From assembly GCA_963760735.1 (NCBI GenBank), contig CAVXEB010000004.1:186001-250000 (forward strand): a DNA stretch of 64,000 bases, given 5' to 3'. Source of the DNA: CF-46 sp963760735 (lineage in GTDB: Bacteria > Chloroflexota > Limnocylindria > Limnocylindrales > CSP1-4). The position numbers and the translations under genes were made by a program. Shown here piece by piece: positions 25,346 through 32,320 of the stretch (position 1 is the first letter of the stretch; the number at the start of each line of letters is the position of its first letter). The notes below the pieces were generated by a model, which worked only from the letters and a program-made list of their open reading frames with translations, did no database searches and was not told where the DNA came from.

Positions 25346-25405
25346 CGCGCCGGCCGGCGCGATCCCTGGGTCTGACGCGACGGGACCCCGGAATGACCGG
25401 GGTCC
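25346..25405 (-). promoter_or_regulatory. Two hairpins in the rpsO-pnp intergenic region
   Basis: A 16-base perfect palindrome (CGCGCCGGCCGGCGCG, 25346-25361) and a 9-bp stem (GGACCCCGG at 25383-25391 with CCGGGGTCC at 25397-25405, loop AATGA) lie in the 116-bp rpsO-pnp gap. In E. coli a hairpin here is cut by RNase III and mediates PNPase autoregulation. A similar role, or partial termination after rpsO, is inference. Confidence 0.5.
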
Positions 25406-25419
25406 GGGAGCGGCGGGAC

Positions 25420-25689
25420 CTAGCGGCGGAGTCCGAGCCGTCCGATGACGGCGCGGTAGCGCGTGTTGTCCTTCTTGATCAGATAAGCAAGAAGGCGACG
25501 GCGCTGGCCGACGAGCTTGAGGAGGCCGCGTCGCGAGTGGTTGTCCTTGGGAAAGCTGCGGAGATGCTCGGTCAGGCCCTTGATCCGCTCCGTCAGGAGC
25601 GCGATCTGGACTTCCGGCGATCCGGTGTCACCTTCCTTGGTGGCAAACCCGGTGATGATCTCCTGCTTCTCGACAGGCGCGAGCGGCAC
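25420..25689 (-). CDS. rpsO: Small ribosomal subunit protein uS15
   Basis: 89 residues, the standard length. KEGDTGSPEVQIALLTERI and LRSFPKDNHSRRGLLKLVGQRRRLL are the conserved core, and the protein ends RYRAVIGRLGLRR. It binds 16S rRNA early in 30S assembly. The GTG start at 25689 has GGAGGA just upstream; longer in-frame starts add unrelated residues. A -10-like element is at 25744-25749. Confidence 0.97.
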   Translation of the reverse strand: MPLAPVEKQEIITGFATKEGDTGSPEVQIALLTERIKGLTEHLRSFPKDNHSRRGLLKLVGQRRRLLAYLIKKDNTRYRAVIGRLGLRR

Positions 25690-25743
25690 TCGGTCCTCCG
25701 AACACGATGATTGTCTGATCTGTTCCTTCTTTGACCGGCGGAT

Positions 25744-25749
25744 GGTATC
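25744..25749 (-). promoter_or_regulatory. -10-like box for rpsO-pnp
   Basis: GATACC on the minus strand, 54 bases upstream of the rpsO GTG and preceded by T (TGATACC). The match to TANNNT is only partial. The remaining gap up to 25899 shows no other clear signal. Confidence 0.35.
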
Positions 25750-25899
25750 AGGGGGACCGATACCGGGCAAATCCGGGCCCCGCGCTTCGTGCCCGTCGCG
25801 TACCAGTTGGACGAGTAGTCCGCGAAGCAGGCGGCGACGGTTGTGCCCCACACCACGGCGACGAGTGCATGTCTCTCATCGCCTGCGCGATCGCGCGGA

Positions 25900-26736
25900 T
25901 CACCCGTCGCGCGAGTGCGGCTGAGTTCCGGGCCTGGGCGCCACGCGTGGGGATGGTATTCCGCCGGGACCGGAAACCGGTCGGCCGCGCGGCACCCCGA
26001 CGACGCGCCCATTCCGTGCCCGCTTCCGTTCGCCACTCGCGACGCTGGTCGAAGCCAGAAACCAGATCCCGGCGAGGTCTCCGACTGGATGGGCGACCCA
26101 TCGACGCGCGGCGACGGTCCGGGCCGGGAATGCCACGGCGAACGTCCGTGCGTGCTGGTCGATGGCGTCCCGCACCGACCGCGAGTCCGGCACGACCAGG
26201 AGTCGGCCCACGCCGAGGGCATTCCAACCTCGCTCCCTGGGCAGGATCTCCCGAACGACGCGGACCTTCCGGTCGACCTTCGCCAGGAGATCCTGGACGT
26301 CGACGATCCGGGTCTTCACCTCGACGACCGCGATCGCCCGCGCTGATGGATGCCAGGCGAGGACGTCGACCGAACCGCGATCGCCGAAGTGGTTGAACGA
26401 CCACTCGGGGATGACCGTCCAGCCGTGAGCCTCGAACGCACCGACGCACCGCTCGACCAGTGCCGCGTGATCCCGATCGAGGAGGCGATCGAGCTCCGGA
26501 CCGCGCCAGCGGGGCGCGAATGGCACGGCAATCTCGAGGACGCGGCCGACGCGTCGAAGCGTGTCGAGGTCCACGGCATCAAGTCGCCCGCGTTCGATGA
26601 CCGAGACGGTCTGCTGCGACACGCCGGATGCCCGCGCCACATCGAGCTGACGGAGTCGCCGGCGTCGCCGCACGGCGCGGAACACGTTGCCGACCGTCAG
26701 ATCGTCCACCTGCCAAGCCTGCCCGGCCGCGGTCAT
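25900..26736 (-). CDS. HTH-domain protein fused to PD-(D/E)XK-like nuclease fold
   Basis: 278 residues. Residues about 14-70 are a Xre/Cro-type HTH (RRLRQLDVARASGVSQQTVS, then IERGRLDAVDLDTLRRV). Residues about 85-195 look like a restriction-endonuclease fold: RGSVDVLAW contains the candidate D124 and VVEVKTR the E139-x-K141 pair, with a downstream helix. The C-terminal 50 residues are Arg/Pro/Gly-rich. No methyltransferase or second subunit is adjacent. A DNA-binding regulator with a retained or dead nuclease domain is the best description. The start lies inside an 84-bp duplicated segment. Confidence 0.7.
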   Translation of the reverse strand: MTAAGQAWQVDDLTVGNVFRAVRRRRRLRQLDVARASGVSQQTVSVIERGRLDAVDLDTLRRVGRVLEIAVPFAPRWRGPELDRLLDRDHAALVERCVGAFEAHGWTVIPEWSFNHFGDRGSVDVLAWHPSARAIAVVEVKTRIVDVQDLLAKVDRKVRVVREILPRERGWNALGVGRLLVVPDSRSVRDAIDQHARTFAVAFPARTVAARRWVAHPVGDLAGIWFLASTSVASGERKRARNGRVVGVPRGRPVSGPGGIPSPRVAPRPGTQPHSRDG

Positions 26737-26892
26737 CGGACGCTTGCGCGCCGCTTATCCCGCTCCCGAGGTCATCCCGCGGGCGTCGAACTCGAGGCGG
26801 ACCGGGCCGGCCGCGGTCATCGGACGCTTGCGCGCCGCTTATCCCGCTCCCGAGGTCATCCCGCGGGCGTCGAACTCGAGGCGGACCGGGCC
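26725..26892. repeat. Exact 84-bp tandem duplication (two copies)
   Basis: Copy 1 is 26725-26808 and copy 2 is 26809-26892, identical over 84 bases with a few more matching bases at each flank. Each copy contains the last codons and stop of ribF and the ATG of the HTH-nuclease gene. ribF ends in copy 2 (26839); the nuclease gene starts in copy 1 (26736). The space between is a non-coding relic, apart from a 21-codon chimeric frame (26755-26820) that starts like the nuclease and ends like ribF. Confidence 0.95.
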
Positions 26893-27597
26893 GGCCTGCC
26901 GCGCCGGAGCTCGAACGGTGCCGGCGGCGACTGTCGCGGCGCCGGTCGGCGTCGCATACGTGCCGTCCGGGGGCAGGGCGACGGGCATTCCGAACGTCAG
27001 GCGACCGGTCGGATCGGCGACGCCGCTGACGGCGTACGGACGGCCCAGGAGCCGCTCGGCGGCTCCGAAGTCGCCGGACGCGATCGCGGCCCGGATGTCG
27101 GACGACCGGACCTCGCGGCCGTCCATCGAGAACGGCGGGACGACCACGACCTCGAACCCGTCGCGCCGGCCGAGCTCGGTGAGGGTCGCGGGCGTGCCGC
27201 CCCGCTCGTGGCCGAACGCCGCGTCCGGAGTCATCACGAACCCGGCCAGGGCGCACCGATCCGCGATCCCGTGGACGAACGCGTCGTACGGCGTCATCCG
27301 CAGCTTGTCGTCGAAGTGCTCAACGACGACCAGCTCGACACCCATCGCCGCGAGCCGCTCGAGCCGCTCGGCCGGATCCATGAGCAGCGGCGGCGCGTGA
27401 CCGAGAAGGACCGCGTCCGGGTGGGCGTCGAACGTGATCACGGTGGGTCGCGCGCCGCGATCCCGCGCCTCGCGAACGAGGTGATCGATCAGCCAGGCGT
27501 GGCCGCGATGGAGGCCGTCGAACACGCCGACGGCGACGAGCAGCGGGCCGTCGGCCGCCTCGAGCTCGCCTCGACCGTGGACCGTCCGGACCGTCAT
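26839..27597 (-). CDS. ribF: RibF-like FAD synthetase with shortened flavokinase region
   Basis: 252 residues against about 300-320 for bacterial RibF. The adenylyltransferase half is complete: GVFDGLHRGHAWLIDHLV (24-41), FDAHPD, and DIRAAIASGDFGAAERLLGRPY at the domain end. The flavokinase part is reduced to about 70 residues and lacks the GxPTAN ATP/Mg motif; the aligned stretch reads LTFGMPVALPPDGTYA. FMN adenylylation is likely, riboflavin phosphorylation doubtful. The ATG overlaps the truB stop (ATGA). The last codons lie in the 84-bp duplication. Confidence 0.85.
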   Translation of the reverse strand: MTVRTVHGRGELEAADGPLLVAVGVFDGLHRGHAWLIDHLVREARDRGARPTVITFDAHPDAVLLGHAPPLLMDPAERLERLAAMGVELVVVEHFDDKLRMTPYDAFVHGIADRCALAGFVMTPDAAFGHERGGTPATLTELGRRDGFEVVVVPPFSMDGREVRSSDIRAAIASGDFGAAERLLGRPYAVSGVADPTGRLTFGMPVALPPDGTYATPTGAATVAAGTVRAPARQAGPVRLEFDARGMTSGAG

Positions 27598-28520
27598 CGG
27601 GCCGGCTCCGGCGCCGGTGCGTCGACGAGGACCTTGTCGGGCGCGAGCTTCGTCCCCGCGAGCCGCGCGATCGCGAGGAGCATGCCCGAGCTGTCGAGCA
27701 GCCGGATCGGCTCGTCGGCGGAGAGTGCGCCCACGCCCGCCGGAACGCCGATCGCCTGGCCGCGCGCGATCGACGCGACGGCGCCGTCCGGCACGGTGAT
27801 GGACGGTAGGTCGAGGCCGTCGTCGATCGGGCGGAGGAGCGCTTCGATGGAACTCGGCCCGTCCGCGGCGGCGGCGCGGAGGGCGTCGAGATCGGTCGCG
27901 TCGGCGAGATCGAACGGGCCGCTCGCGGTGCGGACCAGGGCTCCGAGATACGCGCCGTTCCCGACGGCCTCGCCGAGGTCCCGGGCGAGGGACCGGACAT
28001 AGGTCCCCGCGGAGCACTCGACGTCGACGATCGCGACGGGCTCGCCGGGGGTGGTCTCGTCCCAGGACACGAGGTCGAGGGCGTGGATCGTCACTGCTCG
28101 CGGCGCCAGCTCGACCGCCTCGCCCGCCCGAGCCATGGCATACGCCCGCCGGCCGGCGACCTTGATCGCGCTGTAGGCCGGCGGCCGCTGCAGGATCTCG
28201 CCGCGGAAGCGGTCGGACGCTGCCTCGACGGTCGCCCGGCCGGGCGGCGGGCCCGCGACCGGACTCAATGCCCCCTCCAGGTCGTCGGTCGTGGACGACG
28301 CCCCGAAGCACACGGTCGCCCGATACCGCTTGCGGTCACCGAGGTGGTACTCCACGAGCCGCGTCGCCTTGCCGAGGAAGATCGGCAGCACGCCGCTCGC
28401 GAAGGGATCGAGCGTCCCGCCGTGCCCGACCCGCTTCGTCGCGCTGAGCCGCCGGACGAGTCCGACGACGTCGTGCGACGTGGGGCCGACCGGCTTGGCC
28501 ACGATGAGGATGCCGTCCAT
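27594..28520 (-). CDS. truB: tRNA pseudouridine-55 synthase
   Basis: 308 residues. DGILIVAKPVGPTSHDVV starts the protein, VGHGGTLDPFASGVL carries catalytic D38, and QRPPAYSAIKVAGRRAYAMAR and SAGTYVRSLARDLGEAV are TruB motifs. A C-terminal PUA-like segment is present. It makes psi55 in the T-loop of tRNAs. It starts 20 bases after the DHH phosphoesterase stop. Confidence 0.95.
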   Translation of the reverse strand: MDGILIVAKPVGPTSHDVVGLVRRLSATKRVGHGGTLDPFASGVLPIFLGKATRLVEYHLGDRKRYRATVCFGASSTTDDLEGALSPVAGPPPGRATVEAASDRFRGEILQRPPAYSAIKVAGRRAYAMARAGEAVELAPRAVTIHALDLVSWDETTPGEPVAIVDVECSAGTYVRSLARDLGEAVGNGAYLGALVRTASGPFDLADATDLDALRAAAADGPSSIEALLRPIDDGLDLPSITVPDGAVASIARGQAIGVPAGVGALSADEPIRLLDSSGMLLAIARLAGTKLAPDKVLVDAPAPEPAR

Positions 28521-28540
28521 CGATCGGGCGACCGCGACGA

Positions 28541-29557
28541 TCAGCGCCGGACGGCGGCGACGAGTCGCTCCGCCTCCGCGAGCACGACCCGGCGGGCCTC
28601 GGCAACCGGGAGGACGAGGGTGGCGCCGGACGCTCGAGCATGGCCGCCGCCACCGAACAGTCCGGTCAGGACCGTCGCATCCACGCCGCCCGGCTTCGTC
28701 CGGACGCTGAGGCGGGTCCCCTCCCCCGCCCCCTTGAACAGGATCGCGACCTCGGCCTCGTCCGCCTGGGCGAGGAGGTCGATGATGCCCTCCGAGTGCG
28801 GCGGCAGCGCACCGGTGGCCGCGAGGTCCGCGTCGAGCAGCGTCGAATGGATGATCCGCCCGCCGGCGGCGGTCTCGAGACGGTCCAGGACCCGCCCGAA
28901 GAGCCGGAGCTGAGCGGCGGGCTTCGAGCGGTAGAGGAGTCGCGAGATCTCCGACAGTGGCGCGCCGGCCTCGACGAGCGCCGCCGAGACCGCCAGGGTG
29001 CGCGGCGTCGCGTTCGGGTGGGCGAAGGTCGCGGTGTCCATGACGATCCCGGCCATCAGCTCCGCGGCGAGCGCACCGTCGGCGAGGTCGAGCGGCGCCC
29101 CGAGCCGCGCCGCGAGGAGCGCGACCATCTCGCACGTCGCTGCGCTGGCGGGTTCGATCCAGTCGGCGTCGCCCGTCGCGCCGTTCGAGGCGTGGTGGTC
29201 GACGACGATGCGCGGCAGGCGATCGAACAGCTCGGCGTGACGGGTCGCGACCGCACCGACCCGGTCGAGGGTCCCGCAGTCACTGACGACAAGCAGGTCG
29301 TAGTCGATCGACGGGTCGGGGTCCGTGCGCGCCCGTGTCGCCGCGGGCAGGAAGTCATAGAGCGGCGGAACCGGGTCGGCGAAGACGGCCGTCGCGACGC
29401 CACCGCCGCGCTCGACGAGGCGGCAGATCGCCAGCGTGGCGCCGAGCGTGTCGCCATCGGGGTTCTCGTGACCGACCGCCAGGACGCGCCGGGCCGCGGT
29501 CAGCCGTTCGACCACGACCGCCGGGACGGCCCCGAGCCAGGGGGCGAGGTCGATCAT
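28541..29557 (-). CDS. nrnA: DHH/DHHA1 phosphoesterase, NrnA-like
   Basis: 338 residues. The DHH domain has GHENPDGDTLGA (H30, D34, D36), SDCGT and IVVDHHASN; the DHHA1 domain ends with GLFGGGGHARASGATL. NrnA-type enzymes degrade short oligonucleotides to mononucleotides and dephosphorylate pAp. In this RNA-processing operon a nanoRNase role fits. The ATG overlaps the rbfA stop (ATGA). Confidence 0.9.
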   Translation of the reverse strand: MIDLAPWLGAVPAVVVERLTAARRVLAVGHENPDGDTLGATLAICRLVERGGGVATAVFADPVPPLYDFLPAATRARTDPDPSIDYDLLVVSDCGTLDRVGAVATRHAELFDRLPRIVVDHHASNGATGDADWIEPASAATCEMVALLAARLGAPLDLADGALAAELMAGIVMDTATFAHPNATPRTLAVSAALVEAGAPLSEISRLLYRSKPAAQLRLFGRVLDRLETAAGGRIIHSTLLDADLAATGALPPHSEGIIDLLAQADEAEVAILFKGAGEGTRLSVRTKPGGVDATVLTGLFGGGGHARASGATLVLPVAEARRVVLAEAERLVAAVRR

Positions 29558-30090
29558 CGAGGACGGTGCGTGGAACCGGCATGACGCGGCTTCCGCGGCA
29601 CGGCGCGACGCGCCTCCTCCAGCCGCGCCTGGCGGGCCGCTTCGTCCGCCGCCGCGCCGCCATAGCCCTGGGCCCGCGCCAGCTCGTCGTCGGTGAGCGG
29701 GCGAGGGGTCGGCAGGGTCTCGCCGTCGGGCGTGACGTCATCCGGCGCGTGGCCCGCTTCGAGCTCATCGAGAAGATGCAGGATCCGCGTCCCGCGCTCG
29801 AGCGTCTCGTCGAGCTCGAGGTGGAACTCCGGGATGCGCTTGAGCCGCAGTCGCTTGCCGAGCTCGTGCCGGACGAACGGCATCTTCCGGCCCATCGCGA
29901 CGATCGTCGCCTTCCGCTCGTCGGCCGGCCCGATCACGCTGACCAGCACCTTGGCATGACGCAGATCCGGCGTCGTCTCGACGTCGGTGATCGTGGCGAA
30001 CCCGATCCGGGGGTCGTCGACCTCGCGGGCCAGGATCTCGCCGATCTCCTGCCGGAACAGCTCGTCGATCCGGTCCGTGCGCTGGGTCAT
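29554..30090 (-). CDS. rbfA: Ribosome-binding factor A
   Basis: 178 residues; the first 115 are the RbfA KH-like domain (RTDRIDELFRQEIGEILARE, IGFATITDVETTPDLRHAKV, and VRHELGKRLRLKRIPEFHLEL). RbfA assists 16S maturation. The extra 60 residues (Glu/Asp/Pro then Arg/His-rich) are an extension not found in short homologues. It lies 31 bases after infB. Confidence 0.95.
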   Translation of the reverse strand: MTQRTDRIDELFRQEIGEILAREVDDPRIGFATITDVETTPDLRHAKVLVSVIGPADERKATIVAMGRKMPFVRHELGKRLRLKRIPEFHLELDETLERGTRILHLLDELEAGHAPDDVTPDGETLPTPRPLTDDELARAQGYGGAAADEAARQARLEEARRAVPRKPRHAGSTHRPR

Positions 30091-30121
30091 CGAGGCGCCT
30101 TCGAGGCGGTCGGCCGGTTCG

Positions 30122-32023
30122 TCAGGCGACGACGCGGCTGACCGTCTGCGAGGTGAAGCATTCGATGATGTCGCCTTCCTCGAGGTCGTTGAACCCGGCG
30201 AGGCCGATGCCGCACTCGTAGTTCGTCGCGACCTCGCGGACGTCGTCGCGGAAGCGTCGGAGCGACTCGATCCGATCGGTCGCCACGATCTTGCCGGCCC
30301 GCCAGACGCGGGCGCCGCCGCGGACGATCCGGCCGTCCGTGACGAAGCAACCGGCGATGACCGTGTTCTTGCCGACCCGGAAGATCTGGCGGACCTCCGC
30401 GCGACCCTCCACCACCTCGACGATCTCCGGCTCGAGGAGACCCTGGAGCGCGGCCGAGATGTCGTCCGTCAGCTTGTAGATGATGTCGTACAGGCGGACG
30501 TCGACGCCCTCGGCGTCGGCGGCGCGGCGAGCCGTCTCGGTGATCTTCGTGTTGAAGCCGACGATGATCGCGTCCGACGCCGACGCCAGCATGATGTCGT
30601 TGTCGGTGATGTCGCCGGCGCCCTCGTGGAGGACGTTGATCCGGATCTCGTCCTGGTTGAGCTGCTCGAGCGCGTGGGTGATCGCCCCGAGCGAGCCCGA
30701 CACGTCGGCCTTGAGGATGATCCGGAGCTCCTTGGCCTGACCCGCCTGGATCTGGCGGTAGAGATCCTCGAGGGTCGCCCGGCCACTGCCTTCGCCGCCC
30801 TTTGCGGCGGCCTCGGCCTGACGCGTCTCGACCATCGTCCGGGCGGCCTTCTCGTCGGGAACGACCCGCAGGATGTCGCCCGCCTCGGGCACGGCCGACA
30901 GACCGAGCACGACGACGGCCGACGACGGGCCGGCCTTCTGGAGGCGCTTGCCCTCCTCGTTCTCGAGCGCCCGGACCTTGCCGAACGTCTCGCCGACGAC
31001 GATCACGTCGCCGACGCGGAGCGTCCCGGTCTGGACGATCGCGGTCGCCACGGCGCCGCGGTTCTTGTCGAGCTGGGCCTCGACGATCGTGCCGACGGCC
31101 GGTCGCTTCGGATTGGCCTTCAGCTCCTGGAGGTCGGCGACGAGCAGGATCATCTCGATCAGCTCGTTCAGCCCGACCCGGGTCCGCGCCGAGACCGGCA
31201 CGAGCGGGGTGTCGCCGCCGTAGTCCTCGACGATGACGCCGGCCTCGGACAGCTCGGTCTTCACCCGGTCCGGGTTGGCGTCCGGCTTGTCGATCTTGTT
31301 GAGGGCGATGATGATCGGCACCTTCGCTGCCTTGGCGTGGCTGATCGCCTCGAGCGTCTGGGGCATCACCCCGTCGTCCGCCGCGACGACGACCACGGCG
31401 ATGTCCGTGACCTTCGCCCCGCGCGCACGCATTGCGGTAAACGCCTCGTGGCCCGGGGTGTCGAGGAACACGACGCGCTTGCCGTCGTGCTCGACCTCGC
31501 TCGCGCCGATGCCCTGGGTGATCCCGCCGCGCTCGCCGGCAGCGACCTCGGTCGTCCGGATGGCGTCGAGCAGGCTCGTCTTGCCATGGTCGACGTGACC
31601 CATCACGGTCACGATCGGGGCTCGCGTCTCGAGGTCCGCCTCGTCGTCGGCCTCGAAGAGAACTTCCTTGGCGGCCGGGGCGGACGCCTGGGCCTCCTCG
31701 CCCTCGACGGCAACGCCGGCGGTCGGGGCGATCGTCTCGGCCACTTCGTAGCCGAGCTCGCCGGCGACCAGCGACGCGGTGTCGCGATCGATCAACTGGT
31801 TGATGGTCGCGAAGATGCCGCTCTTGATCAGCTCGCGGATCACGTCCGCCGGGTTGACCGCGAGCAGCTCCGCGAGCTCCTTGACGGTGATCGTGGTCGG
31901 CAGCTCGATCGCGCCGCGTTCACGCGGATCGATCGTCTGGACTGCCGATTGCGCATCGCCGGGACGACGCGGCGGCTTGCGCGGACCGCGTCGGCCGCGG
32001 GTGCCGCTCCTACTCCTGGCCAC
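30122..32023 (-). CDS. infB: Translation initiation factor IF-2
   Basis: 633 residues, at the short end for IF-2 because the N-terminal linker is small. An N2-type domain (TVKELAELLAVNPADVIREL) is followed by the G domain with GHVDHGKT (142-149), DTPGHEAFTAMRARGA and NKID, then domains II-IV including LKADVSGSLGAI and the C-terminal fMet-tRNA-binding domain. The start overlaps the ylxR end by 14 bases. Confidence 0.96.
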   Translation of the reverse strand: MARSRSGTRGRRGPRKPPRRPGDAQSAVQTIDPRERGAIELPTTITVKELAELLAVNPADVIRELIKSGIFATINQLIDRDTASLVAGELGYEVAETIAPTAGVAVEGEEAQASAPAAKEVLFEADDEADLETRAPIVTVMGHVDHGKTSLLDAIRTTEVAAGERGGITQGIGASEVEHDGKRVVFLDTPGHEAFTAMRARGAKVTDIAVVVVAADDGVMPQTLEAISHAKAAKVPIIIALNKIDKPDANPDRVKTELSEAGVIVEDYGGDTPLVPVSARTRVGLNELIEMILLVADLQELKANPKRPAVGTIVEAQLDKNRGAVATAIVQTGTLRVGDVIVVGETFGKVRALENEEGKRLQKAGPSSAVVVLGLSAVPEAGDILRVVPDEKAARTMVETRQAEAAAKGGEGSGRATLEDLYRQIQAGQAKELRIILKADVSGSLGAITHALEQLNQDEIRINVLHEGAGDITDNDIMLASASDAIIVGFNTKITETARRAADAEGVDVRLYDIIYKLTDDISAALQGLLEPEIVEVVEGRAEVRQIFRVGKNTVIAGCFVTDGRIVRGGARVWRAGKIVATDRIESLRRFRDDVREVATNYECGIGLAGFNDLEEGDIIECFTSQTVSRVVA

Positions 32024-32291
32024 GGGCTCCTCCTTCGGTGTTCAGTGTCGACGGCCCGGCCGCCAGCGCCTCGCGCAGGCTGGCCGGGACCGGTGCCGCG
32101 AGCGCCCGCCCGAGGGCGCCACGCTCGACGGCGAGGCTCCAGCAGCCGGCATCCCGGCAGAGGTAGGCTCCCCTGCCGGCCAGCCGGCCGGTTTCATCGA
32201 TTCTCATGTCGCCATCCGGCGTCCGGACGATCCGGACGAGATCGCGTTTCGGTCGGGCCGTGCGACAGGCGACGCACGACCGGGTCGGGAT
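32010..32291 (-). CDS. ylxR: YlxR-family RNA-binding protein; start codon unresolved
   Basis: The frame encodes the full YlxR core: SCVACRTARPKRDLVRIV, then TPDG, then GRLAGRGAYLCRDAGCW and RGALGRAL. The first ATG in frame (32207) falls after the CxxC segment, and no ATG, GTG or TTG exists upstream in frame before the nusA end. The coordinate given uses an in-frame ATC (32289-32291) as placeholder. An ATG at 32304-32306 is one frame off, so a single missing base in the C-rich tract 32281-32300 would restore a normal start. The alternative is a non-standard start or a -1 frameshift from nusA. It sits between nusA and infB, the usual place. Confidence 0.8.
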   Translation of the reverse strand: MPTRSCVACRTARPKRDLVRIVRTPDGDMRIDETGRLAGRGAYLCRDAGCWSLAVERGALGRALAAPVPASLREALAAGPSTLNTEGGARGQE

Positions 32292-32320
32292 CCGCCGAGG
32301 CGCATCCGGACGGGCCCGGC

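Noticed and set aside
26725..26892. CRISPR-like or IS-related repeats
   Set aside because: There are only two abutting copies, no spacers, no cas genes and no transposase; it is a simple tandem duplication.
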